Below are positions 25,108-33,146 of a DNA stretch of 64,000 bases, in pieces (positions within the stretch are counted from its first letter, which is position 1; the number at the start of each line of letters is the position of its first letter). Position numbers and translations under genes: made by a program. The notes beneath the pieces are model-generated. The model ran no database searches. It had not been told where the DNA came from and saw only the letters and a list, made by a program, of their open reading frames with translations. The DNA is from Hyphomicrobiales bacterium (lineage in GTDB: Bacteria > Pseudomonadota > Alphaproteobacteria > Rhizobiales > Beijerinckiaceae). Location of the stretch: NCBI GenBank assembly GCA_016716745.1, contig JADJVD010000015.1, forward strand, positions 1-64,000, in the 5' to 3' direction.

Positions 25108-26283
25108 ATGAGCGAGAGCTACGACGTCGTCATCGCCGGCGGCGCGGCGATGGGCTCTTCCCTGGCCTTTCATCTGGCCGCCGACGCGGGCTTCAAGGGC
25201 CGCGTGCTGGTGGTGGAGAAGGATCTGACCTACGCGAAGGCCGCCAGCGCGCTCTCCGCCTCCTCGATCCGTCAGCAATTCTCGACCGCCATCAACATTC
25301 TGGTCTCGATGCACGGCATCGACTTCCTGCGGCGAGGACGCGAGATTCTCGCCGTCGACGGCGACGCGCCGGACCTCACCGTGCGCGAGGGCGGCTATCT
25401 CTATCTGGCGACCGAAGCGGGCGCGCATGTGCTGCGCGAGAACAACGCGCTGCAACGCGAGCTCGGCGCCGACATCGCGCTGATGACGCCGGCGGAGCTG
25501 GGCGCGCGGTTTCCCTATCTGAATGTCGAGGATCTGGCGCTCGGCAGCCTCGGCCTGTCGGGCGAGGGCTGGTTCGACGGTTACAGCCTGACGCAGGCCT
25601 TCCGCCGCAAGGCGCGCAGCCTCGGCGCGATCTATCGCGAGGCCGCCGTGACGGGCGTCGAACGCGAGGGGCGGCGGATCGTCGCCGTCACGCTCGACGA
25701 CGGGGCGCGCGTCCCCTGCGGCGCCTTCATCAACTGCGCCGGCGCATCGGGCGCGCGCTGGATCGCGCAGATGTGCGGCTTCGACATTCCGATCGAATCG
25801 CGCAAGCGCAGCGTCTTCCAGTTCGCGTGCCCCAGCCCCGTGCCGAACCTGCCGCTGATGATCGACGTCTCGGGCGTGTGGGTGCGGCCGGAGGGCGAAG
25901 GTTTCATCGGCGCCGGCGTGCCGGACGAGGATCCGCATACGGACGATTTCGACGTCGACTGGTCGCAGTTCGAGGCGCAGCTCTGGCCGGCGCTCGCCCA
26001 TCGCATTCCGGCGTTCGAGCGGATCCGTCCCGGCCGCGCCTGGGCGGGGCATTACGATCTCAACCTGTTCGATCACAACGCCATCGTCGGGCGCATGCCG
26101 GGGCTCGACAACGCCTATCTGGCGGCGGGCTTTTCCGGCCACGGCATCCAGCAATCGCCGGCGGTCGGCCGCGGTCTCGCCGAGCTCATCGCGCATGGCG
26201 GCTATCGCGCGCTCGACCTCTCGGACTTCGCCTTCGAGCGCATCGCGGCGGGGCGGAAGATCCTCGAGAAGAACGTGATCTAA
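25108..26283 (+). CDS. FAD-dependent DAO-type oxidoreductase
   Basis: A 391-residue flavoprotein of the D-amino-acid-oxidase/sarcosine-dehydrogenase family. The N-terminal dinucleotide-binding loop reads VVIAGGAAMGSSLAFHLA, and the C-terminal DAO signature is YLAAGFSGHGIQQSPAVGRGLAELI. Such enzymes oxidise the C-N bond of amino acids or hydroxy acids, passing electrons to a quinone or oxygen. The substrate is unknown. It faces, convergently, a dehydrogenase of the alpha-ketoglutarate-semialdehyde type. A D-hydroxyproline-like substrate feeding the same semialdehyde is one possibility but has no direct support. The ATG at 25108 is followed immediately by MSESYDVVIAGG. Confidence 0.8.
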   Translation: MSESYDVVIAGGAAMGSSLAFHLAADAGFKGRVLVVEKDLTYAKAASALSASSIRQQFSTAINILVSMHGIDFLRRGREILAVDGDAPDLTVREGGYLYLATEAGAHVLRENNALQRELGADIALMTPAELGARFPYLNVEDLALGSLGLSGEGWFDGYSLTQAFRRKARSLGAIYREAAVTGVEREGRRIVAVTLDDGARVPCGAFINCAGASGARWIAQMCGFDIPIESRKRSVFQFACPSPVPNLPLMIDVSGVWVRPEGEGFIGAGVPDEDPHTDDFDVDWSQFEAQLWPALAHRIPAFERIRPGRAWAGHYDLNLFDHNAIVGRMPGLDNAYLAAGFSGHGIQQSPAVGRGLAELIAHGGYRALDLSDFAFERIAAGRKILEKNVI

Positions 26284-26318
26284 GGCCTGTCAGGCACTGC
26301 CAGACGAAGCCGCCGCCT

Positions 26319-26370
26319 GTCATTCCCGGCCGAGCGAAGCGAGGGGAAGGGAATCCCCCTTCCCCTCGCT
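26319..26370. repeat. REP-like palindrome / bidirectional terminator between convergent genes
   Basis: Begins TCATTCCCGGCCGAGCGAAG and contains a 14-bp perfect stem (26338-26351 with 26357-26370: AGCGAGGGGAAGGG / CCCTTCCCCTCGCT) and a 5-nt loop. The TCATTCCCGG...GAGCGAAGCGAG layout is typical of dispersed extragenic palindromes in alphaproteobacteria. It sits exactly between the convergent FAD oxidoreductase and aldehyde dehydrogenase stops and ends 5 nt before the latter, so it probably ends both transcripts although there is no U-run. Confidence 0.6.
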
Positions 26371-26374
26371 CGAC

Positions 26375-27814
26375 TCACGGCAACGTGTAGGCCGTCTTGA
26401 CCGTCGTGTAGAACTCCACCGCGTAGCGGCCCTGCTCGCGCGGGCCGTAGCTCGAGCCTTTCCGGCCGCCGAAGGGGACGTGATAGTCGACGCCCGCCGT
26501 GGCGAGGTTGACCATCACCATGCCGGCCTGCGAATTGCGCTTGAAGTGCGAGGAATGTTTCAGGCTCGTCGTGCAGATGCCGGAGGACAGGCCGAACGGC
26601 GTGTCGTTGGCGAGGGCCAGCGCCTCCTCGTAGTCCTTCGCCGGAATGACGGCGGCGACGGGCCCGAAGATCTCCTCGCGCGCAATGCGCATCGAATTGT
26701 CGACATTGGTGAACAGCGCCGGCGACAGATAGAAGCCGGGCGTGGCGCGATTCAGACGCTCGCCGCCCTCGCGCAGCGTCGCGCCTTCCTTGCGGCCGAC
26801 GGCGACATATTCCATGTCCTGATCGAGCTGGCCCTGATCGACGACGGGACCGATCTGCGTGCCGGCTTTCAGCGCGTCGTCGACGACGACGCCCTTCATG
26901 CGCTCGGCGAGCGCCTCGACGAAGCGGTCGTGAATGCCCTTCGTCACGATGAGGCGCGAGGAGGCCGTGCAGCGCTGGCCGGTGGAGAAGAACGCGCCCT
27001 GCAACGCGGCCTCGACGGCGACCTTCAGATCCGCGTCGTCGAGCACCACGAGCGGGTTCTTGCCGCCCATCTCGAGCTGGAACTTCTTCATGCCGGCGAC
27101 GCAGGCCGAGGCCACCTTGCGGCCGGTCTGCACCGAGCCGGTGAAGGTGACGGCGTCGACATGCGGGCTGTTCAGCAGCGCCTCGCCGACGACGGAGCCG
27201 CGGCCCATCACGAGGTTGAACACGCCCGGCGCGAAGCCGGCGCGCGAGATGATCTCGGCCAGCGCATAGGCGCAGCCCGGCACGAGATCGGCCGGCTTGA
27301 AGACGACGGTGTTGCCGTAGGCGAGCGCAGGCGCGATCTTCCACGCCGGAATCGCGATCGGGAAGTTCCACGGCGCGATGATGCCGACGACGCCGACCGG
27401 CTCGCGCGTGATCTCGACGTCGACGCCGGGGCGCACGGAGGCGAGTTTCTCGCCCGGCTGGCGCAGCGTCTCGGCAGCGAAGAAAGAGAAGATCTGGCCG
27501 GCGCGGGCGGTCTCGCCAATGCCTTCGGCGAGCGTCTTGCCCTCCTCGCGCGCGAGCAGGCGGCCCAGCTCCTCCTTGCGCGCCATGATCTCGTTCGACA
27601 CCTTCATCAGCGCGTCGTAGCGCTCTTGAGGCGTCGTGCGCGCATAGGCGTGCGAGGCCGCGCGCGCAGCCTCGATCGCCTCGCCCGCCTGCGCGGCGCT
27701 GGCGCGCGCATACTCGCCGACGAGATCGTCGGTGTTGGACGGGTTGATGTTGCGCGAGACCTCGGCGCCCGCCACCCACTGGCCGCCGATGAAATTCCTG
27801 AACGGACCGGACAT
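26375..27814 (-). CDS. Aldehyde dehydrogenase, alpha-ketoglutarate-semialdehyde type
   Basis: A 479-residue NAD(P)-dependent aldehyde dehydrogenase. Catalytic Cys282 is in FFSTGQRCTAS, the general base Glu248 in LEMGGKNP, and the cofactor loop in APWNFPIAIP (149 on) and FTGSVQTGRK. The overall sequence is of the KGSADH group that oxidises 2,5-dioxopentanoate to alpha-ketoglutarate at the end of the Weimberg (pentose), galactarate and hydroxyproline routes. Its immediate upstream partner, 36 nt away on the same strand, is XylX-like, which makes 2,5-dioxopentanoate from a 2-keto-3-deoxy-pentonate, strongly supporting that assignment. Other aldehyde substrates cannot be excluded from sequence. 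Confidence 0.8.
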   Translation of the reverse strand: MSGPFRNFIGGQWVAGAEVSRNINPSNTDDLVGEYARASAAQAGEAIEAARAASHAYARTTPQERYDALMKVSNEIMARKEELGRLLAREEGKTLAEGIGETARAGQIFSFFAAETLRQPGEKLASVRPGVDVEITREPVGVVGIIAPWNFPIAIPAWKIAPALAYGNTVVFKPADLVPGCAYALAEIISRAGFAPGVFNLVMGRGSVVGEALLNSPHVDAVTFTGSVQTGRKVASACVAGMKKFQLEMGGKNPLVVLDDADLKVAVEAALQGAFFSTGQRCTASSRLIVTKGIHDRFVEALAERMKGVVVDDALKAGTQIGPVVDQGQLDQDMEYVAVGRKEGATLREGGERLNRATPGFYLSPALFTNVDNSMRIAREEIFGPVAAVIPAKDYEEALALANDTPFGLSSGICTTSLKHSSHFKRNSQAGMVMVNLATAGVDYHVPFGGRKGSSYGPREQGRYAVEFYTTVKTAYTLP

Positions 27815-27850
27815 CGCTTCAGTCTCCGGAAGAAAGTCGCGTCTCGCCTA

Positions 27851-29035
27851 TCACACGAGGCCGCGGCGCGCGAGATTGCGCATGAGATGGCTGACCCCGA
27901 AGATCCACGGGGCGCATTCGGTCGACAGCTTCATGCGGTTGACGAGCTTGCCGAGCGCGGGCGTGGCGATGGTCACCACGTCGCCGCGCTTATGCGTGAA
28001 GCCCTTGCCCGGCGCGTCGCGATCCTCGATGGGCGCGAACATGGTGCCGAGAAACAGCACGGCGCCGTCGGGATATTGATGGTGCGCGCCGATCATCTGC
28101 GCCACGAGGTCCGCCGGATCGCGGCTGATCTTCGAGATCGAGCTTTTGCCCTCGAGGCGGAATCCGTCTTCGCCCTCCACCGTCAGCGACACGTCGGCGC
28201 GGCGCACGTCGTCGAGCGAGAAGTCCGTGTCGAAGAACCGCAGCAGCGGGCCGATGGCGGTGGAGGCGTTGTTGTCCTTCGCCTTCGACAGGAGCAGCGC
28301 CGAGCGCCCCTCGACGTCGCGCAGATTGACGTCGTTGCCGAGCGTCGCGCCGACGATGCGCCCGTCCGAGGTCGCGACGACGACAATCTCGGGCTCGGGA
28401 TTGTTCCAGGTCGAGATCGGATGCAGGCCGGCGTCCATGCCGGCGCCGACGGCGGACATCGGCTGCGCCTTGGTGAAGATCTCCGCGTCCGGGCCGATGC
28501 CGACCTCGAGATATTGCGACCAGGCGCCGATGGAGATGAGGTGCGCCTTCAGCTTCTGCGCCTCGGGCGAGCCGGGCTTCAGCCGCGACAGGTCGTCGCC
28601 GATGAGCGCCTGCATCTCTGCGCGGATGGAGGCCGCTCGCGTGAGATCGCCGCGCGCCCGCTCCTCGATCACGCGCTCCAGCATCGAGACGGCGAAGGTG
28701 ACGCCCGCCGCCTTCACAGCCTGCAGATCGACCGGCGCGAGCACCCAGGGCCTGGCCGCATCGCGCGCCTCGCTCGCCGCGTTGGCGAGCAGATCGGCGA
28801 AGGCGCCGACGCGCGGTCCCTGCGCAGCGCGCAAGGCCCTGGCGGGGTCCGCAGTCTCGCAGAGATCGCGCATCGTCGCGAAGGTCGCGGTTACGTCGAA
28901 AGCCTCGCCGTCGCGGATGGCGACGACGGCCGGGCCGTTCGCCTCCGGCAGCCAGACGCGGCCGGCGAGCGCGGCGCGGGCTGCGTCGACGGGAAGCGTC
29001 GTCGCCGCATCGAGCGCGGTGCGAAAATCGACCAT
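27851..29035 (-). CDS. XylX-like 2-keto-3-deoxy-pentonate dehydratase (FAH fold)
   Basis: A 394-residue fumarylacetoacetate-hydrolase-superfamily protein. Long stretches match what I recall of Caulobacter XylX, the 2-keto-3-deoxy-D-xylonate dehydratase of the Weimberg pathway: AGVTFAVSMLERVIEERARG, WSQYLEVGIGPDAEIFTK, NNPEPEIVVV, GNDVNLRDVEGRSALLLSK, AKDNNASTAIGP and FLGTMFAPIEDRDAPG with metal-binding acidic residues. The product would be 2,5-dioxopentanoate, the substrate of the aldehyde dehydrogenase encoded next. It is the first gene of the minus-strand operon and diverges from the GntR regulator across a 147-nt promoter region. The exact stereoisomer used is not predictable. Confidence 0.8.
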   Translation of the reverse strand: MVDFRTALDAATTLPVDAARAALAGRVWLPEANGPAVVAIRDGEAFDVTATFATMRDLCETADPARALRAAQGPRVGAFADLLANAASEARDAARPWVLAPVDLQAVKAAGVTFAVSMLERVIEERARGDLTRAASIRAEMQALIGDDLSRLKPGSPEAQKLKAHLISIGAWSQYLEVGIGPDAEIFTKAQPMSAVGAGMDAGLHPISTWNNPEPEIVVVATSDGRIVGATLGNDVNLRDVEGRSALLLSKAKDNNASTAIGPLLRFFDTDFSLDDVRRADVSLTVEGEDGFRLEGKSSISKISRDPADLVAQMIGAHHQYPDGAVLFLGTMFAPIEDRDAPGKGFTHKRGDVVTIATPALGKLVNRMKLSTECAPWIFGVSHLMRNLARRGLV

Positions 29036-29074
29036 GACGTGCTATCCTCGGGGCGTTGGCGCGGGCGCGCAGTA

Positions 29075-29115
29075 TTGACGCGGCGGGCGGGGCTGTCTAG
29101 CGTCTGGCATGCTAG
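29075..29115 (+). promoter_or_regulatory. Candidate promoter and operator in the xylX-like/gntR divergent region
   Basis: TTGACG (29075-29080), 17 nt, then TAGCGT (29098-29103) fits a sigma-70-type promoter reading toward the GntR gene. An inverted repeat CTAGC-N9-GCTAG (29097-29115) overlaps its -10 element, the position expected for an autorepressor site. A bidirectional operator serving the divergent xylX-like operon is inferred from the layout. Confidence 0.35.
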
Positions 29116-29182
29116 CGGCGGGGGCGCGCGCCGTCATGGACGAACCCCAGAGCCGATCCCGCAGCGTTCAATCGGATCTTGC

Positions 29183-29905
29183 ATGAGCAAGGCACAGCCT
29201 GTCACGGCCGACAGCTCAGACGCCGGGCGCAGCCCCGCGCCGAAGGAGCGCAGGTCGAAAGCCGATCAGGTTTACGACGACGTGAAGGAGACGATCCTCT
29301 CCGGCCGTCTCGATCCCGGCGCGGCGATCGACAAGATCGAGATCTGCGACCGCCTCGGCGTGTCGCGGTTCCCTGTCACGACGGCGATCAATCGCCTCGC
29401 CTTCGAGCGGCTGGTGGTGATCGAGCCGCAGCACGGCTCCTTCGTGGCGCGCATCTCGGCGCACGACATCCGCGAATACATGCTGGTGCGGCGCGCGCTC
29501 GAAAGCGAAATCGCGGGCGAGGCGGCGGGCCGCCTTTCGGACGGCGAGCGCTTGGAACTGTCGCGCAATCTGCGCTACCAGAAGGCGGCGGCGAGCGCCA
29601 AGGACATGCCGGGCTTCTACGCGCTCGACGTCGCGTTTCACCGCATCATCGTGCGCTCGCTCGATCTGTCGCACGCCAGCGGAATCCTCGAAGGTCTGCG
29701 CGCGCATCTGGAGCGCGTGCGGCGCATGTTGCTGACGCCGCCGGGCCGCCTGCCGAAGACCTGCGCCGAACACGCCGCCGTCGCCGACGCCATCGTCGCC
29801 GGCGACAAGGCCAAGGCGCGCGAGGCGATGCGCGCACATCTGGAGCAGACCACCAAACTGTTCGAGACATTCGTGCGCGAACGCCCGGACATGTTCTCGA
29901 CCTGA
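29183..29905 (+). CDS. GntR/FadR-family transcriptional regulator
   Basis: A 240-residue regulator with an N-terminal winged helix-turn-helix (~residues 25-90: DQVYDDVKETILSGRLDPGAAIDKIEICDRLGVSRFPVTTAINRLAFE) and a C-terminal all-helical FCD ligand-binding domain. The FCD metal-site residues are visible: D and H in YALDVAFHRIIV and later H in EHAAVADAIVAGD and AMRAHLEQT. FCD regulators commonly sense sugar acids or other small carboxylates and repress catabolic operons. It leads the plus-strand run uxaA-like, HAD and AraD1-like, and diverges from xylX/aldehyde dehydrogenase, so it is the likely local controller of both. Confidence 0.88.
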   Translation: MSKAQPVTADSSDAGRSPAPKERRSKADQVYDDVKETILSGRLDPGAAIDKIEICDRLGVSRFPVTTAINRLAFERLVVIEPQHGSFVARISAHDIREYMLVRRALESEIAGEAAGRLSDGERLELSRNLRYQKAAASAKDMPGFYALDVAFHRIIVRSLDLSHASGILEGLRAHLERVRRMLLTPPGRLPKTCAEHAAVADAIVAGDKAKAREAMRAHLEQTTKLFETFVRERPDMFST

Positions 29906-29953
29906 CGGGCCAGACCCGACCGCCCGACACGCCTCCCTCGCAGAACCGGACCC

Positions 29954-31473
29954 ATGACACGCACGCTTCGCCTCGACCCTTCGGACAATGTGATCGTCGC
30001 CATCGACGCCATCGAACAGAACGCGACGGCCGACGGCGTCGTCGCGCGCGCCCGCGTGCCGCGCGGCCACAAGATGGCCTCGCGCCCCATCGCGCAGGGC
30101 GAGCCGGTCCTGAAGTTCGGGCAGATCATCGGCTTTGCGGCGCGCGACATCGCGCCCGGCGAGTGGGTGCACGAGCACAATGTCGCGATGCACGACTTCG
30201 CCCGCGACTATCGCTTCGCCGAGGCGGCGCGGCGCGAGGATGTGCTGCCCGTCGAGACGCAGGCGACGTTCCAGGGCTATCGCCGCGCCAACGGCAAGGT
30301 CGGCACGCGCAACTACATCGCGATCCTGACCAGCGTGAACTGCTCGGCCTCGGTCGCCCGCTTCATGGCGGAGGAGATCGCGCGTTCGGGCGTCCTCGCG
30401 GACTTTCCGCATGTCGACGGCGTCATCCCGCTCGTGCATGGCGGGGGCTGTGCGCTCGACGTGAAGGGCGAGGGCTACGACGTCCTCAAGCGCACACAGT
30501 GGGGCTACGCCACCAATCCCAACGTCGCCGGCGTCGTCATGGTCGGCCTCGGCTGCGAGGGCTTCCAGATCTCGCGCTGGAAGGAGGCCTACGGCGTCGC
30601 CGAGTCCGACACATTCCGCACGATGACGATCCAGGAAGTCGGCGGCACGAAGAAGACGGTCGCCGCCGGCGTCGAGGCGATCAAGGCGATGCTGCCGATC
30701 GCCAATCACGCGACGCGCTCGACGGCGCCGGCCAGCGAACTGATGCTGGCGCTGCAATGCGGCGGCTCGGACGGCTATTCCGGCATCACCGCCAATCCCG
30801 CGCTCGGCAAGGCGGTCGATCTTCTGGTGAAGCATGGCGGCACGGCCATTCTCTCCGAGACGCCGGAGATCTACGGCGCCGAGCATCTGCTGACGCGACG
30901 GGCGGCGACGCGCGAGGTCGGCGAGAAGCTCGTCGGCATGATCAAGTGGTGGGAGGACTACACCACGCGCAACAAGATGGAGATGAACAACAACCCCTCG
31001 CCCGGCAACAAGGCGGGCGGATTGACGACGATCCTGGAAAAATCGCTCGGCGCCGCGGCCAAGGGCGGCGGCACGACGCTGACCGGCGTCTACCACCAAC
31101 CCACTACGCCGAGCCCGTGACCGCGAAGGGCTTCGTCTACATGGACACGCCCGGCTACGATCCCGTCGCCGCGACGGGGCAGGTCGCCGGCGGCGCCAAC
31201 ATTCTCGCCTTCACCACCGGGCGCGGCTCGGCCTACGGCTGCAAGCCGACGCCGTCGATCAAGCTGGCGACAAACACCGCCATCTACGAACGCATGATCG
31301 ACGACATGGACATCAATTGCGGCGACGTGCTCGACGGCGTTTCGCTCGAGGCGAAGGGACAGGAGATCTTCGAGACGATCCTGCGCGTCGCATCGGGCGA
31401 ACGCTCGAAGTCGGAACAGCTTGGCTATGGCGACGCCGAATTCGTGCCGTGGACGATCGGAGCGACGATGTGA
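29954..31473 (+). pseudogene. Altronate dehydratase-family (UxaA-like) gene, frameshifted by an 8-nt insertion
   Basis: A sugar-acid dehydratase of the UxaA/GarD family, with an N-terminal SAF domain (~1-95, IEQNATADGVVARARVPRGH) and the large catalytic domain. Visible family motifs include NGKVGTRNYIAILTSVNCS, HGGGCA, GLGCEG, QCGGSDGYSGITANPALG and NNPSPGNKAGGLTTILEKS, with Cys residues that bind iron in relatives. After TLTGVY the frame runs into PTTPSP and a stop at 31118. The expected continuation YAEPVTAKGFVYMDTPGYDPV and the rest, to 31473, are in another frame. Between GVY and YAEP there are 11 nt where one codon is expected, a net 8-nt insertion near 31094-31104. As written the product loses its last ~120 residues, including RGSAYGCKPTPSIKLATN and its conserved Cys. 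Confidence 0.85.
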
Positions 31474-32153
31474 GCGGGCGTCCCTCGCTCCTGTTCGATC
31501 TCGACGGAACCCTGACCGAGACGGACCACCTGCATTTCGCGGCGACGGAAGAGACCTTCGCCGAGCAGGGCGTCGCGATCGACTGGGAGATCTACGCCGC
31601 GCGCATTCTGGGCGGCGCGAACGCCAACATCGCGGCCGAATTTCTGCCGCATCTGCCGCGCGACGAAGGTCTTGCGGTCATGGCCGACAAGGAGGCGCGG
31701 TTTCGCCGGCGCGTCGGCGAGCTGACGCGCGCGGCGGGGCTGACAGAGCTGCTCGCGGCGGCCGAGGCGGAGGGGCTCGCCTGCGCGGTCGTCTCCAACG
31801 CGCCGCGCGCCAATGCGGAGCTGATGCTGTCGGCGCTCGGGCTCTCGGGCCGGTTCGCCGCAATCGTGCTCGGCGACGAGCTGCCGCGCGGCAAGCCCGA
31901 TCCCCTGCCCTATCGCGCAGCGCTGGAGACGCTCGGCGCGGACGCCGCGCGCTCGGTCGCCTTCGAGGATTCGCTGTCGGGCATCCGCGCCGCCGTCGGC
32001 GCGGGCCTCGCCACCGTCGGCGTCGGCCAATCGGCGGCGCCCGACGCAATGCGCGCGAGCGGCGCGAGGCTCGTCGCGCGGGATTTCACGGACGCCGCCC
32101 TGCTGCGCCTCGTCAGCGCACGCACCGGGCTTTCGCTGGGAGCCGAGGCATGA
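31470..32153 (+). CDS. HAD-superfamily phosphatase (beta-phosphoglucomutase-like)
   Basis: A 227-residue HAD hydrolase. Motif I is LLFDLDGTLTETD (nucleophile and acid/base Asp), motif II VVSNAPR, motif III lysine in RGKPDPLPY and motif IV FEDSLSGIRAA. The alpha-helical cap follows motif I. Sugar-phosphate or phosphoglycolate-type substrates are usual for this group. The GTG start at 31470 is nested in the preceding stop (ATGTGA), and the stop overlaps the next ATG, so the gene is tightly embedded in the catabolic operon. Confidence 0.85.
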   Translation: MSGRPSLLFDLDGTLTETDHLHFAATEETFAEQGVAIDWEIYAARILGGANANIAAEFLPHLPRDEGLAVMADKEARFRRRVGELTRAAGLTELLAAAEAEGLACAVVSNAPRANAELMLSALGLSGRFAAIVLGDELPRGKPDPLPYRAALETLGADAARSVAFEDSLSGIRAAVGAGLATVGVGQSAAPDAMRASGARLVARDFTDAALLRLVSARTGLSLGAEA

Positions 32154-33136
32154 GACTGGCGCAGATCGTCGACGAAGCGGGCAAGCGTGCGCTGGTCGTC
32201 ACCGCGCGCGGCGAGTCGCGTCTCGTCAAGGGCGCACGCACGACCTACGCGCTGGCGATGGAGGCGATCGAGACGGGAGAACCGTTGCGCGCGCGCGTGG
32301 CGGCGCGCGGCGTCGGCAAGCCGGTCGATCTCGCCCGCGCGGCCAGGGACGGGCGCATTCTCGCCCCGCTCGACCACGCCGACCCTGCGCATATGCTCGT
32401 CACGGGCACGGGCCTCACGCATCTCGGCTCCGCCGAGGGGCGCGACAAGATGCATCGCGCGCTCGACGATGCGGCGACGCTCACCGACTCGATGAAGATG
32501 TTCAAGATCGGGCTCGAGGGCGGCAAGCCGGCGAAGGGCGCGGCCGGCGCGCAGCCGGAATGGTTCTACAAGGGCGACGGCTCCATCGTCGCCGCGCCCG
32601 GCGCGCCGCTCGTTTCGCCCGCCTTCGCGCTCGACGGCGGCGAGGAGCCCGAGCTCGTCGGCCTTTACGTCATCGCGCCGGACGGTTCGCCGCGCCGCAT
32701 CGGCTTTGCGCTCGGCAACGAGTTTTCAGACCACGTCACCGAGCGACAGAACTACCTCTATCTCGCGCATTCGAAACTGCGCCCCTGCTCGTTCGGACCC
32801 GAACTGCTCGTCGGAGACCTGCCGGAGGACGTTCGCGGCGTCTCGCGCATCCGTCGCAAGAAAGAGGTGGTGTGGGAAAAGCCGTTCGTCTCGGGCGAGC
32901 ACAACATGTCGCACGCCATCGCCAATCTCGAGGCGCATCATTTCAAGTACGATCTCTTCCGTCGGCCGGGCGACGCGCATGCGCATTTCTTCGGCACGGC
33001 GACGCTCTCCTTCTCGGACGGCGTCGCGACGCAGCCGGGCGACGTGTTCGAGATCGAGGCAGAGCCCTTCGGCCTGCCGCTGCGCAATCAACTGAAGATC
33101 GGCAAGAGCAAACCGCCTCGCATACGCGCGCTCTGA
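32150..33136 (+). CDS. AraD1/GguC-family FAH-fold protein
   Basis: A 328-residue protein of the FAH-like AraD1/GguC family, which occurs in sugar and sugar-acid operons and is linked to 2-keto-3-deoxy-L-arabinonate dehydration. Cues: HMLVTGTGLTHLGSAEGRDKMH, EWFYKGDG, VAPGAPLVSPAFALDGGEEPELVG with the metal-binding acidic residues (EEPE), and IGFALGNEFSDHVTERQNYLYLAHSKLRPCSFGPEL. With the XylX-like protein it gives the locus two FAH-fold enzymes, perhaps for different stereoisomers. The ATG overlaps the HAD stop (ATGA). It is the last gene of the plus-strand run, 10 nt from the convergent ABC ATPase gene. Confidence 0.75.
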   Translation: MRLAQIVDEAGKRALVVTARGESRLVKGARTTYALAMEAIETGEPLRARVAARGVGKPVDLARAARDGRILAPLDHADPAHMLVTGTGLTHLGSAEGRDKMHRALDDAATLTDSMKMFKIGLEGGKPAKGAAGAQPEWFYKGDGSIVAAPGAPLVSPAFALDGGEEPELVGLYVIAPDGSPRRIGFALGNEFSDHVTERQNYLYLAHSKLRPCSFGPELLVGDLPEDVRGVSRIRRKKEVVWEKPFVSGEHNMSHAIANLEAHHFKYDLFRRPGDAHAHFFGTATLSFSDGVATQPGDVFEIEAEPFGLPLRNQLKIGKSKPPRIRAL

Positions 33137-33146
33137 GGCGCGCGGC

